Below, piece after piece: positions 34,709 to 44,236 of a stretch of DNA of 64,000 nucleotides. The stretch's first letter is position 1; each line of letters opens with the position of its first letter. Source of the DNA: a bacterium (GTDB taxonomy: Bacteria > Armatimonadota > Abditibacteriia > Abditibacteriales > Abditibacteriaceae). Below the pieces are notes generated by a model that was given only the letters and a program-made list of their open reading frames with translations, was not told the origin of the DNA and searched no databases. The stretch lies in the NCBI GenBank assembly GCA_004172935.1, contig SDZD01000001.1, positions 238,635 through 302,634 on the forward strand, in the 5' to 3' direction. A program made the translations under genes and the position numbers.

Positions 34709-36931
34709 ATGAAAAAATTATTGCCGTTGATGTTGATGGGTGGAGCGTGCGCTTTTACAGGCAATGCGGCACATGCACAGGTATTTGCCAAACCCGCTGG
34801 TGCCAAAGCCATCCCCCTACGTGTGCAAACCCTGCGCGCCGAAGTCGAAATCATCGGCGCCGTCGCCATCACCAACTGGACGATGACGATGTCAGTAGAA
34901 AACATTGGCTTCGGCAGTTTGTATCAAGAAGGCGGAGTTTGCGATTTCATCTGTGCCCGCCCTCGCGATGCCAAAGTAACTGCATTTAGCGTTGGTGATT
35001 TGGTCGGACAAGTCGAAGAGCGAGGCTTCATTGCCCCCCGCGTCGCCTTCAAAGCGGCTCCCAACGATCCCTTGCTACGCAGCGGCCTCAATGCTGGCAA
35101 CTCTTTCCGAGCGACCGTCTATCCTCTCGGCGGATGGGAGGTAGCAACTGTACGCGGCACATGGATTCAATCCCTCGCGACTTCTCGCACAGGCTCTACC
35201 TACTCACTACCTCTACTCGCCCTGAAAGGCGCTACTACACGCCTCAAAGAACTTAATGTCAAAGTTACCGCACGCGACGCGGCCCTTCCAACTCTCACCA
35301 ATAACTACAGCCTTCCGCTCAAAACTCAAAACGGCGCACGAGTCCTATCTCTAAGTCAGAAGAATTACCGGGTGCTTCGCAACCTAACCCTCACCTTCAA
35401 AACCCCAAAATCGCGCCCCTCGATAACCGCTCTCATAACTCCCGATAAAAAAGACGCAAGCTCTCATTTCGCCTTTTCATTCATCGCCAATCGCGCCCTC
35501 AAAAACCTGTCGGTGTCGGGAACAGGCATCGAAGGCGTTATGCTCCCCAAAAAGTCGGTCAACATGGGCGAGGTTGTGTCAGGCACTGGCACCTACACAG
35601 GCGAAGCCGGAAAAATGCAGGCCACATTAACGGCCGATGGCGGCGTCAATATTTCCCTCAAAGCGCTGCCAAACCCAACCGCCGATTCGCTGTGGGCCAC
35701 CCAAAAAATCAACTCACTTGGCACGGCGTCTAATCGCTCGCAAATCATCGCCCTCAGCAAGCAATATTCGATAGTCTCACCCTTCACCTCCTGGCTGGCA
35801 GTCGGAGCCGAAGACCGCAAAATCTACCGTCAAGTCCTCGTCTCCAGCCAACTCGACCCATTGGTGCGCGAATATTGGCTCAAGATGGCCGATGGAAAGG
35901 GGAATACAGCGCGCGTCGCCCAACTCAAAAAGTCCATCACCCAAATCAGCACCGCTAATGGGCTTACCATGCAGGACGAACTGTACGCTCGTTTAGGTAC
36001 GGCCCTCAACTACGCTGCAGTGACAGGCTACTTCTACCGTGATACTCCCAAAACCCCCGCCCAGAAGCGCTACGCGTACTTGACGAAGGAACAGGAAGAG
36101 TACCTGAAAACGCTGCCCATAAAAGAAGAAAATGGGGGTCTCTATGCGTTGCGCACCAAAATCATGGATGAGTACCGCAAACCCCATCCCGATTTCGCAC
36201 AGTTGCGCACATGGGAACGGGATTTCACCCAATATTACGGCAGCATCGTTCGCGACCCTCGTACCTCGCTGTGGAAAGCACAATTCAAAGCACGCGAACT
36301 CGAAGCCCAAACCACCGCCGCCGAAAAGACCAACAACGCGACACAGCTCGCCCAACTCGACAAAGAGCGCAAAATTAACTCGCACAACGCCTATTTCGTG
36401 AACGGCATTGGCGACCCGCCTATATATGTCACTGCCCCTGCCGATGCCCGTCAAGTCGTGGCTATCATGCCCGATGGCAAAATCAAAACGCTCGACTACA
36501 ACCAGAACCAAAAGCGTTGGGAAGGCAACTACGACGTGCCCGTAGGCACTAGCGATGGCGACTATAAAATCCAAATCCTCGTCGTCAACGCCAACGGCTC
36601 CCGCAATCGCTACGCGATGCCCTTCCGCGTCGATACAAAAGCACCTTCCGGCAAAGGCGAGGTTCTATTGGCGCCGCGTGCCGCAACCAATGGCGAACGC
36701 TCTCTGCGCCTCGAAGTCGAGCATAGCGGCGATGTCGCTGTAATCACCGCCCTTATGCCGTGGGGCGAAAAAGTCTCGCTGTTGCCCTCCACTATCAACG
36801 CCCGCAGCTTTTTCGCTTTGACACGCATTCCCCAAGAGTACGAAGGCAAATCCATCAAAGTCACCTACATCTTGGTCGACCGTGCCCACAACATCACTTC
36901 CATCGAAGCCGAATCCGTAACCGCCCAATAA
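34709..36931 (+). CDS. Exported protein with VIT-like N-terminal domain
   Basis: This is a 740-residue exported protein. Signal peptide MKKLLPLMLMGGACAFTGNA (cleavage near AHAQ, residue about 24). Residues about 30-150 resemble a vault/inter-alpha-trypsin (VIT) beta domain (LRAEVEIIGAVAITNWTMTM; DAKVTAFSVGDLVGQVEERG). The middle is mixed; the C-terminal 150 residues look Ig-like (YKIQILVVNANGSRNRYAMP; FRVDTKAPSGKG). No VWA metal site was recognised, although VIT domains usually pair with VWA. The last codon overlaps the next start (TAATG), so the beta-propeller gene is coupled. Assignment of VIT is tentative. Confidence 0.6.
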   Translation: MKKLLPLMLMGGACAFTGNAAHAQVFAKPAGAKAIPLRVQTLRAEVEIIGAVAITNWTMTMSVENIGFGSLYQEGGVCDFICARPRDAKVTAFSVGDLVGQVEERGFIAPRVAFKAAPNDPLLRSGLNAGNSFRATVYPLGGWEVATVRGTWIQSLATSRTGSTYSLPLLALKGATTRLKELNVKVTARDAALPTLTNNYSLPLKTQNGARVLSLSQKNYRVLRNLTLTFKTPKSRPSITALITPDKKDASSHFAFSFIANRALKNLSVSGTGIEGVMLPKKSVNMGEVVSGTGTYTGEAGKMQATLTADGGVNISLKALPNPTADSLWATQKINSLGTASNRSQIIALSKQYSIVSPFTSWLAVGAEDRKIYRQVLVSSQLDPLVREYWLKMADGKGNTARVAQLKKSITQISTANGLTMQDELYARLGTALNYAAVTGYFYRDTPKTPAQKRYAYLTKEQEEYLKTLPIKEENGGLYALRTKIMDEYRKPHPDFAQLRTWERDFTQYYGSIVRDPRTSLWKAQFKARELEAQTTAAEKTNNATQLAQLDKERKINSHNAYFVNGIGDPPIYVTAPADARQVVAIMPDGKIKTLDYNQNQKRWEGNYDVPVGTSDGDYKIQILVVNANGSRNRYAMPFRVDTKAPSGKGEVLLAPRAATNGERSLRLEVEHSGDVAVITALMPWGEKVSLLPSTINARSFFALTRIPQEYEGKSIKVTYILVDRAHNITSIEAESVTAQ

Positions 36932-38355
36932 TGCGCTTTCGGCGATTCATTCTCCCCTCACTACTGCTACTCTGCGTGGCGCGCCCACAGCGCGCCACCG
37001 CACAAGCAACAGCGTGGTCGCCACCAAGCCCCCAGACCTACTCTTCCAGCCGCGAAATCGACCGCCTAATCGTGCTTCCTGATGGTACGCTGTGGGCGAA
37101 GACCAGTGGCGGCGCGCTCCGCCTCCAAAACGGTGAGTGGAAAAAGTTCAATGCCGCGCCCGCCGAACTCGGCGCGCCACTCCCCCCACTCAAATGGCGC
37201 GGTCAAACGGTCAGCGCTTCAATCGAGGGGTTGGCCGTTGGCACGCGCCCAGTTCCCCTCCCCAATTCCAGCGGCACCCATATTAGTGCTCTGCTACCAC
37301 GCGGCTCAGTTCTGTGGGCCGCTCTGTTTGGCGATGGCATTTGGGCATGGGATGGAGCCAAATGGAGCGGGCCACCTCTACAACTACCCGATCAAGCCCG
37401 CGAGATCACTTCACTAGCCCAAAGCGCGAACGGGCAACTCGTATGGGCGGGCACAAGACGCCAAGGGGTCTGGCAATATTCCGATGGCACATGGAAGCAG
37501 CATTTGGAGCCGAATGAGCCTTTCGCCCACAACATCCAATATCTGCAAAGTTATCGCGGCGCTTTGTGGGGTAGCACTCTCGAAGATGGCCTAGTCATTC
37601 GCGACGCCAAAGGCTGGCAACACATAGGCAAAGGCACTCTATCCTCGAATGCCCCGCGCCAGATGGTCGTGTTCGCGGGCAAGTTGTATGTCCGCCACTC
37701 CAACGAAGTCGTCGATCAGTTCGACGGCACCACATGGAAGCGCAACGTCTTCCCCACATTGCCACGCAAGCAAATCATCTCAATGGCCGCCGACAACAAG
37801 CGCCTTTATCTGGGCCAGTGGGGAGGTTGGAGCGAATGGGACAGCAAAACATTCTCCCACCACCTGCGCATTCCCGAACTTCAAATCGTCCCCCTCCAAC
37901 ACATCGTCCCCGATGGCAACGACGTTTGGCTAGGCACTGAAAATCGTGGCCTGTTCCACTGGAAGCGAGCCACACAAACTCTTGAACATTCCGACGAACG
38001 CAATGGCCTCCCCGACCACTGGATCACAGGAATCAAGCGCACCGGAAACACCGTCTTCGTCGGCACCTTCGGCTCTGGCCTCGCCATCCGAAACGATGGC
38101 GAAAAAATCTGGCAAGCCCCCACCGAACTCAAACAAACAGGCATCACCGCGCTAGTCAGCGACAGCACTGGAAACACCTGGATTGCCACCCGCTACGGCC
38201 TTTTCTGCTGCACCCCACAAGGCCAAATCCAAGCCCGCAACGCCTCCCTAGACCCAGACGAACGCGAGATACAAACCCTGCTCCCCACTCCAACCGGACT
38301 TTGGCTAGGCAACCGCAACAACCTGCTCTTCCGCCCGTACACAGTTTTGAAATAA
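36931..38355 (+). CDS. Exported beta-propeller protein (two-component-regulator-propeller-like)
   Basis: This 474-residue protein starts at ATG 36931 with a signal peptide (RRFILPSLLLLCVARPQRAT). It consists of repeated blades such as LIVLPDGTLWAKTSGGALRL, NGQLVWAGTRRQGVWQYSDG, GALWGSTLEDGLVI, DVWLGTENRGLFHW and GNTWIATRYGLFC: the (W/T)-x-GT-x-x-GL pattern of regulator-propeller repeats. Classical propeller sensors continue into a histidine kinase or GGDEF domain; this one ends after the propeller. The longer in-frame start at 36760 overlaps the upstream gene and is rejected. Coupled to the VIT-like gene by TAATG, so the two probably act together outside the cytoplasm. Confidence 0.78.
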   Translation: MRFRRFILPSLLLLCVARPQRATAQATAWSPPSPQTYSSSREIDRLIVLPDGTLWAKTSGGALRLQNGEWKKFNAAPAELGAPLPPLKWRGQTVSASIEGLAVGTRPVPLPNSSGTHISALLPRGSVLWAALFGDGIWAWDGAKWSGPPLQLPDQAREITSLAQSANGQLVWAGTRRQGVWQYSDGTWKQHLEPNEPFAHNIQYLQSYRGALWGSTLEDGLVIRDAKGWQHIGKGTLSSNAPRQMVVFAGKLYVRHSNEVVDQFDGTTWKRNVFPTLPRKQIISMAADNKRLYLGQWGGWSEWDSKTFSHHLRIPELQIVPLQHIVPDGNDVWLGTENRGLFHWKRATQTLEHSDERNGLPDHWITGIKRTGNTVFVGTFGSGLAIRNDGEKIWQAPTELKQTGITALVSDSTGNTWIATRYGLFCCTPQGQIQARNASLDPDEREIQTLLPTPTGLWLGNRNNLLFRPYTVLK

Positions 38356-38579
38356 CCCTATATGGCTCTCAAGGCTCGCATGTAAGGGCGAACCTTGTGT
38401 TCGCCCTCCATCAGTTCTCTACCACTCCCATAAAACGTGCGGCTGTTACTGGCTCTATTCGTCGGCGAAGGCCGACGATTCCGTTGGCTGCGGTTTTACA
38501 TCGCCCTCTCATTCAGCGCGCGAAGCGCCCCTGCAATTCTAATAGCTAAAAGCCAACGGCCAATAGCTTTAAAAACAAA

Positions 38580-38609
38580 AACGCCGCGAACCAATTGGTT
38601 CGCGGCGTT
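38580..38609 (-). terminator. Terminator after gap
   Basis: A perfect 13-bp stem with loop AATT (AACGCCGCGAACC / GGTTCGCGGCGTT) followed on the minus strand by TTTTGTTTTT. It ends the gap transcript. The preceding 220 bp (38356-38580) contain no gene that I can support. Confidence 0.9.
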
Positions 38610-38628
38610 CATTGTGATTCGACTGTTC

Positions 38629-39645
38629 TTACAGACCTTTGGTGGACATGAAGTTGATCAAGTCCGCAACACGGTTCGAGTAGCCCCACTCGTTGTCATA
38701 CCACGAGAAGACTTTCAAGAACTTGTCGCCCATTGTCATGGTGCTTTTGGCGTCGACAATGGAGGAGTAAGGGTTGCCCTTGAAGTCAATCGAAACGAGT
38801 TCTTCGTTTTCGACGAGCAAAATGCCCTTCATAGGACCATCAGCGGCAGCCTGGAAGGCAGCGTTGACGCTTTCAGCCGTCACCGATTTCTCGGTGTTGA
38901 CGGTAAGGTCAACAATCGAAACCACTGGGGTAGGAATGCGCAGCGAGGTGCCGTGCATTTTGCCCTTCAATTCAGGGATAACGAGCGAGATCGCTTTGGC
39001 CGCACCCGTCGAGGACGGGATGATCGACTGAGCGGCAGCGCGAGCGCGGCGCAGGTCCTCGTGAACCTGGTCGGCGATACGCTGGTCGTTCGTATAAGCG
39101 TGAATCGTCGTCATAAGGCCCGACTCGATACCAAAGGAATCGAGCAAGACTTTGGCGACAGGGGCCAAGCAGTTGGTCGTGCAGGATGCGTTCGACACGA
39201 CGAAGTGCTTGCTGGGGTCGTACAGATCGTTGTTAACGCCCATCACGAAGGTTGCGTCTTCGTTCTTTGCAGGCGCCGAAATGACAACGCGCTTGGCGCC
39301 GCCCTGTTCGATGTGAGCGCGAGCTTTGGTAGCGTCGGTGAAGAATCCGGTGGATTCAACAACAACGTCAACACCGTGGTCGCCCCAGGGGATGTTGCCG
39401 GGGTTGCGCTCGGCGAACACTTTGACTTTCTCGCCCTCGACGATGAAACCGTCTTCCACGACTTCGACCGACTTCGAGAAGTGGCCGTAGTTGGAGTCGT
39501 GCTTGAGCAAATGGGCGTTGGTTTTGGGGTCGCTCAAGTCATTGATGGCGACGACATCGATCTGGTCGCCGTAGCGTTCGGTGAGGGCGCGAAAAGTGAT
39601 GCGTCCAATACGACCGAAACCGTTGATACCGACTTTAACTGGCAT
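38629..39645 (-). CDS. gap: Glyceraldehyde-3-phosphate dehydrogenase (type I)
   Basis: This 338-residue glycolytic enzyme oxidizes glyceraldehyde 3-phosphate to 1,3-bisphosphoglycerate. The NAD-binding start is [11 protein letters not shown]; the catalytic Cys is C155 in [13 protein letters not shown]; the general-base His lies in a typical [10 protein letters not shown] segment. Asp36 after beta-2 (AINDL) favours NAD over NADP. Length is normal. AAGGAG lies 14 bp upstream of ATG. It is separated from pgk/tpiA by about 8-9 kb, unlike the gap-pgk-tpi cluster of many bacteria. Confidence 0.97.
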   Translation of the reverse strand: MPVKVGINGFGRIGRITFRALTERYGDQIDVVAINDLSDPKTNAHLLKHDSNYGHFSKSVEVVEDGFIVEGEKVKVFAERNPGNIPWGDHGVDVVVESTGFFTDATKARAHIEQGGAKRVVISAPAKNEDATFVMGVNNDLYDPSKHFVVSNASCTTNCLAPVAKVLLDSFGIESGLMTTIHAYTNDQRIADQVHEDLRRARAAAQSIIPSSTGAAKAISLVIPELKGKMHGTSLRIPTPVVSIVDLTVNTEKSVTAESVNAAFQAAADGPMKGILLVENEELVSIDFKGNPYSSIVDAKSTMTMGDKFLKVFSWYDNEWGYSNRVADLINFMSTKGL

Positions 39646-39908
39646 ATTGAGTAGATGTGCTCCTTCTTTGAGCCGTGCATATACAAGGCTAAATTTTGCG
39701 CGCCGAGTATAACAGGACTATTTTTTTGTCTTTCTAAATTGGAGTGTGAATCGGGGCAAGAGACGCAGCAGTCGTCGCACCGTTCGCCTAATTTATTTAA
39801 CGGAGAACCCCGCTGGCAAAATGAAAGCCTTCCCCAACTGATCGAGCTAATCCTGAGAACACGCTCCGATAGAGCATAGTACAAGCCACACTAAAAGTCT
39901 TCACCGGA

Positions 39909-40604
39909 ATGAATAGAGCGAGAACAATCAGGAAAAATACCCTAAGCCAGTGGCTGGGCATCGAACTCGATGCCGTCAGTGGTAAGGAGAAATTTGTCTC
40001 CATGCTCGGAGGGTTCGTGTCGATGGTCCTCATCATGGCCATCAGCCAGAACCTCCTTCATCTGCAAGGCGCTTCCATGCTCATCGCCTCGATGGGCGCC
40101 AGCGCCGTGCTGCTTTTTGCTGTGCCTCATGGCCAGCTGTCGCAGCCGTGGCCCGTCATCGCGGGTCATTTCTTTCCCGCCATCATCGGAGTCACATGCG
40201 CCAAATTCATCCCCTCAACACCTCTCGCGGCGGGCTGCGCGGTAGGTCTGGCTATCGTGACCATGCATCAACTCAAATGCATTCACCCACCCGGCGGAGC
40301 CACTGCCCTAACAGCGGTCATTGGCGGCCCAGCCATCAAAGAACTCGGCTATCGCTTCGTCATGAGTCCCGTCCTTCTCAACGCCCTCGCGATTGTCTGC
40401 GTGGCGATAGCTTTCAACTTCCTCTTCGACTGGCGAAAATATCCGGCAATCTGGAACCAAAAGCAGGCTCCATCACCACAAGAAATGCCATCGCACGAAT
40501 CCGTGGTCAACGCCCTCCGCAGCCTCGATTCTTTCGTGGACATCACCGAAGAAGACCTTCTGCGCCTCCACCACCTGCTCTCTCAACAAACCAACAAATC
40601 CTGA
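39909..40604 (+). CDS. HPP family membrane protein
   Basis: This 231-residue protein has four to five membrane segments and the family signature in TMHQLKCIHPPGGATALTAV (HPP motif) and VLLFAVPHGQLSQPWPVIAG. HPP proteins include cyanobacterial and chloroplast nitrite transporters (NitHPP). The C-terminal 50 residues are cytoplasmic and acidic (SFVDITEEDLLRLHHLLSQQ). No CBS domain is present. Start ATG 39909 lies 263 bp from the divergent gap gene. The substrate is uncertain. Confidence 0.85.
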   Translation: MNRARTIRKNTLSQWLGIELDAVSGKEKFVSMLGGFVSMVLIMAISQNLLHLQGASMLIASMGASAVLLFAVPHGQLSQPWPVIAGHFFPAIIGVTCAKFIPSTPLAAGCAVGLAIVTMHQLKCIHPPGGATALTAVIGGPAIKELGYRFVMSPVLLNALAIVCVAIAFNFLFDWRKYPAIWNQKQAPSPQEMPSHESVVNALRSLDSFVDITEEDLLRLHHLLSQQTNKS

Positions 40605-40674
40605 ACGAAGAATTGGCTGGTGACTTTCCCACTACAGGCTTCACATTCATTCAGACACTTGATGAACTTGCATC

Positions 40675-41607
40675 ATGAGCGAATTTGTACTCAAGCCGTG
40701 GGAACTCCCTCCTGATAGAACAGAAATAAATCCCCCTATTTCCGTTGGCCCGGTTTACTGGCAGGGCGAAAAAACTAACCTCCTTCTCTGCCGAGTCGAG
40801 CGCACGCAGAACCGGGGCTTCGTCTTCTTTCGCCCTCAAAACGAGGGCGATATTAATTTCGTCGCGTGCGATTCCCAAAACCGCGCGCCAATTCGCCCCG
40901 CCTTCACCAAAACTCCAAAATGGTCTTGGGCTTTTCCCAAAGAGGTTGCTAACACAGCGGCAGCCTATTGGGGACGCCTGTTTTATGTGGGTGATGCCTG
41001 TTGCTTCATCAATCGCAACGAATGCGGTTGGCTCACCGAAGACGAGGGTTTCGCCGCCTTTGCCCTCCCATTCGCTCATCTGACCGCTCCATCTCAATGC
41101 ATTTTCGAGTGGCTTACAACCGAATTGGAACGCCCCGAATCCGAAGCCAAATTCGCCTTGACATGGCTCGATTGGGATGAAAAAGAACGCTCCTCCTACG
41201 CAGAATCGGCCTTCCCCTCATGGCAAAATCTAAGGGTATTCCTGCGCGCCATCGCCTTTAACGAAGAAGAACTGCACGAAAATCTGGTGTGGTATCTGGG
41301 TGACCAAATCAACCCATCCTCCGTGGGTTACTCACCAAACGCCGCAAAATGGTCGCCCCCGCCCCAACCGCTGGTGACTCGCTTACAAACGTGGAGCGAA
41401 CTCATAAAACCGCACTATTTGCCACTCCCTCCAATCCCCGAAGAGATCTCCCCATTACTACGCGACTATTTGATAGAGGAAATCAGCACACTTCGCGTCA
41501 GCGGCGAAGACGCTAACGCCCATCAAAAACTCGAAGCTCGCCTCTTCCTATGCGATTGGCTCCAAGAAAACGCCCCTGACCGCATGAATTTACTGGAATC
41601 CTCGTAA
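40675..41607 (+). CDS. Paralogous family A, member 1 (unknown function)
   Basis: This 310-residue soluble, acidic, Trp-rich protein has no recognised domain. It shares a pattern with four other genes in the window (41620, 58363, 59328, 60323): an N-terminal beta-rich part with a D-x-x-FVACD motif, AAYWGRLFYVGDACCF, a middle block E-x-x-AKFALTWLDWDEKERS, and the C-terminal signature NAHQKLEARLFLCDWLQE. The signature in relatives reads HERMEA-x-RWRDW. No signal peptide, membrane segment or catalytic motif is visible. It forms a tandem pair with the frameshifted gene 12 bp downstream. Confidence 0.7.
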   Translation: MSEFVLKPWELPPDRTEINPPISVGPVYWQGEKTNLLLCRVERTQNRGFVFFRPQNEGDINFVACDSQNRAPIRPAFTKTPKWSWAFPKEVANTAAAYWGRLFYVGDACCFINRNECGWLTEDEGFAAFALPFAHLTAPSQCIFEWLTTELERPESEAKFALTWLDWDEKERSSYAESAFPSWQNLRVFLRAIAFNEEELHENLVWYLGDQINPSSVGYSPNAAKWSPPPQPLVTRLQTWSELIKPHYLPLPPIPEEISPLLRDYLIEEISTLRVSGEDANAHQKLEARLFLCDWLQENAPDRMNLLESS

Positions 41608-41619
41608 ACATGAAGTCCC

Positions 41620-42649
41620 ATGTTTCCCCCTGCCCTCTATTTTGAAGAACTCCCTATCCGACTCGAAATAGAGTGGGGTGGACGCCTTCGCCCGGTTGAA
41701 ACGCGCGTCGAGCAATGGCCCCACTCCAACAAAAATGTCTTGGTTTGCCACTTCATGGATGAACCAGAATATGGCGAGTGGGTTGTTATGGTCGCCGGGG
41801 GATTACCTTATTTCCTCAGCACTCCCAATAAACTTTTGCACCAAGATGCAGCATGGAGCGTTATGACTCGTAAGCGTTGTCTGGTGTTCTCATTCAAACA
41901 AGAGCGGCTAGAAAAGTTGGAGAGCATCGTAAAGCGCGCCTTCGAGAGCGACAATTTCCATATCGCCCGAATCCTACAACTTTCTCCGTGGCAAGACTCT
42001 CTTGATATGGAACCCCAAAGGAGCCTTATGGTCTCAAGATTGGACACTGCAAAATACGACTCCCTTCGATTGGTCTCCCGCCCCCCTTCATCTCACACCA
42101 GAACAGATGCTCGATATAGCCGAAACCAGATGGAATCAACCAGAATCGGAGCTGCGCTTCGCTTGGCAGTGGGCGAACTGGGATGAATCCGAACGCTTCA
42201 AACAAACAACGGGAGCCAAAGGCGACGCCACCGAATTAGCACAGGTAATGATGTGGACATTGAGTTGTTCGCCCAAATTGTGGCAACATGGCACATGTTG
42301 GGAATGGGGAATATGGGGCCAAAGTCGAGAAGAAACGGATGAAGATAATTACTGGTTGCGCAACCACTCCGATGGGCAATTTAATCCAACAGATGAGCTG
42401 ATGGCACACGAGCAGATGGAGGAATGGTCCCAACTTTTGCAATCCTACTTCATGCCTCAGTGGCGTAAAGACTGGATAGAAAAGTATGTTTGTGTACGGA
42501 ATTTTTGGATTTACCGCCCTTTGTGTGAGGTCGAACTCACCTCACCCCCAACGATGCACGAACAAATCGAAGCTCGATTGCTCTTGAAGGACTGGTTAGA
42601 AGGTAAAACCACACCAGACGAGGCCAGCCGCTTAATTTCGCTTTTATAG
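41620..42649 (+). pseudogene. Paralogous family A, member 2, disrupted by a frameshift
   Basis: Two overlapping reading frames together make one family A protein. Frame +1 from ATG 41620 gives the N-terminal part up to about DNFHIARILQLSPWQDSL. Near 42000 the homologous reading moves to frame +2 (LLIWNPKGALWSQDWTLQN) and runs to TAG at 42649, including ESELRFAWQWANWDESERF and the family signature TMHEQIEARLLLKDWLEG. The frame +1 reading beyond 42005 (to 42186) is not family-like. The shift equals one extra base around 41985-42010. It may be a true pseudogene or a sequencing indel; the C-terminal half shows no other damage. Confidence 0.75.
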
Positions 42650-42755
42650 CGAAATTTGCCAATAATCCCCCTCGCGACAACTAACTAGCCCCCAAGTTGC
42701 GCTTTCTGGGAGCATTCTGAGACTCTATTTTCGCTCTTGTTGACGCGAAATTTGC
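42649..42755 (+). repeat. Pair of 11-bp direct repeats before the carbonic anhydrase gene
   Basis: GCGAAATTTGC occurs at 42649-42659 and again at 42745-42755. The first overlaps the stop codon of the preceding gene; the second lies 56 bp before the carbonic anhydrase start, next to a TTGACG (42740-42745) that could be a -35 element. A -10 element is not clear. The repeats may be regulator sites. Confidence 0.35.
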
Positions 42756-42811
42756 ATTAATTCGTTCTTTTAACCTCCCCTTTGGTGCGAATCATGCCCA
42801 AAATTTGATTG

Positions 42812-43492
42812 ATGGCAACAACCGAAGAGCTTATTAACGAATTAACAAAACGTGGCGCGACCATGGCTCAGGTCGCACTTTTGAAAGATCCGACGGCAAA
42901 AACCCCCGACGAAGCTATTGAATTATTGCAAACCGGCAACTCTCGCTTCTTCTCAGGGCAACAGAGCCGCGTCCTCTCCAGTGTCAACTCGCGCCGCTCC
43001 CAAATCATGGCCCAAACCCCATTCGCAGTCGTGCTCGGATGCGCCGACTCGCGCGTGCCTATCGAATTAGTATTCGACCAGGGTCCCGGCGACATCTTCT
43101 CGATTCGCGTCGCTGGTAACGTCGCCGAACCAGCAACTGTTGGCTCCATCCAGTACGCGATCAAACACCTCAAAGTGAAATTGGTCGTCGTGCTGGGCCA
43201 TGAAGGTTGCGGCGCCGTAGCCGCTTCTTTGCTGACTCCCGAAGAGCGCTCAGGCGAACCCTTGCATGTCCGCTTCTTGCTGGATGCAATCGCTCCCGCA
43301 CTCAAAGACATTGCGCCAATTCAAGACCGCAAAGCAAAAATGCGCGAGGCGGTCATCCTGAACGTGAAACAGCAACGAGAGAATCTGGAACAGGATGAAG
43401 TGATCGCGGAAGCTATCGCCAACGGCCAGATTAAAGTCGTCGGCGCCTTCTACGAAATCGGTTCCGGCGCAGTCGATTTCTTGGAAGGCTAA
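42812..43492 (+). CDS. Beta-carbonic anhydrase
   Basis: This 226-residue zinc enzyme hydrates CO2 to bicarbonate. Zinc ligands and the Asp-Arg dyad are visible: C77, D79, R81 in LGCADSRVP, then H130 and C133 in LGHEGCGAV. The order and spacing are those of plant-type beta-CAs. A preceding helix region (EAIELLQTGNSRFF) fits the family. ATG 42812 is chosen over an adjacent TTG at 42809. No SulP transporter is nearby. A terminator follows at 43519. Confidence 0.95.
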   Translation: MATTEELINELTKRGATMAQVALLKDPTAKTPDEAIELLQTGNSRFFSGQQSRVLSSVNSRRSQIMAQTPFAVVLGCADSRVPIELVFDQGPGDIFSIRVAGNVAEPATVGSIQYAIKHLKVKLVVVLGHEGCGAVAASLLTPEERSGEPLHVRFLLDAIAPALKDIAPIQDRKAKMREAVILNVKQQRENLEQDEVIAEAIANGQIKVVGAFYEIGSGAVDFLEG

Positions 43493-43518
43493 GCCTTTCC
43501 AGTTTCGGAAACACCTCG

Positions 43519-43546
43519 AAAACCCGCCGTTCAGTCGGCGGGTTTT
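43519..43546 (+). terminator. Terminator after carbonic anhydrase
   Basis: AAAACCCGCCG at 43519-43529 pairs with CGGCGGGTTTT at 43536-43546 around TTCAGT, with the T-run built into the 3' arm. Confidence 0.9.
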
Positions 43547-43580
43547 CTTATTCACCGAACAACTCTCCAAGCCCCTCACC

Positions 43581-44219
43581 ATGCAAACCGACTGGCAAAG
43601 CGAAGTCCGCAAGTTCCGCGATTGGGCCGAACCACAAATTCAGATAGCCGAGTGGGAATGCAATTATGAGCACTGGGACGCGATTTATACATCCGTAGAA
43701 GAGTTCTTGAAAACAGACTCTTCTCTATGGAGCGAGCAGGAAACAGAAGACCTACTCTACATTCTCGCCCGCGATTGGGAATTTGGAACTATTTCCGAAA
43801 GTCTGAAGGAACACTCCTCAGAAACGGCGATATATATATCTGAAAAATCACTGGATAAGAGTGACTTTGATGCCCGCTGGCAACTTGCCGATGTGCTGGG
43901 CTACTTTCCCTCAGATACACGTACAGAACCACTAGTACGTCGCTTCGTCGATGACGAAGAGGAATATGTCAGGCGGCGCGCCCTTCAATCACTGGTTCGA
44001 TTAGGAGCTATTGGCACCGAACAATTAGCCCTTCGCGAATGGAATACAGAAGACGACAATCAACAGTGGGCACGCATGAATGCCCTACAAATATGGCGAC
44101 ACATCAACTCGTCTCTTTTGGAGTCCCACCTATTGGAAGCCGAAGCCTCCGCCGACAAATTCCCTTATTTAGCCGATTTCGCACATCGCTTACGAAAGGG
44201 CGAAATCGATTTCGCATAA
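43581..44219 (+). CDS. Small HEAT-repeat protein
   Basis: This 212-residue acidic protein has at least two HEAT-like helical repeats in its C-terminal half (FDARWQLADVLGYFPSDTRT; DDEEEYVRRRALQSLVRLGA; NQQWARMNALQIWRHI). The N-terminal half is acidic and helical (WECNYEHWDAIYTSVEEFLK). There is no signal peptide or active site. Similar proteins are frequent in this kind of genome and sometimes act as immunity proteins, but nothing here demonstrates that. It is followed 17 bp later by an anchored protein gene. Confidence 0.75.
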   Translation: MQTDWQSEVRKFRDWAEPQIQIAEWECNYEHWDAIYTSVEEFLKTDSSLWSEQETEDLLYILARDWEFGTISESLKEHSSETAIYISEKSLDKSDFDARWQLADVLGYFPSDTRTEPLVRRFVDDEEEYVRRRALQSLVRLGAIGTEQLALREWNTEDDNQQWARMNALQIWRHINSSLLESHLLEAEASADKFPYLADFAHRLRKGEIDFA

Positions 44220-44236
44220 ACCGCCAAACTGAACTC

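Noticed and set aside
38437..39654. 405-codon plus-strand frame opposite gap
   Set aside because: Antisense shadow of GAPDH and of the terminator region; no ribosome binding site or domain.
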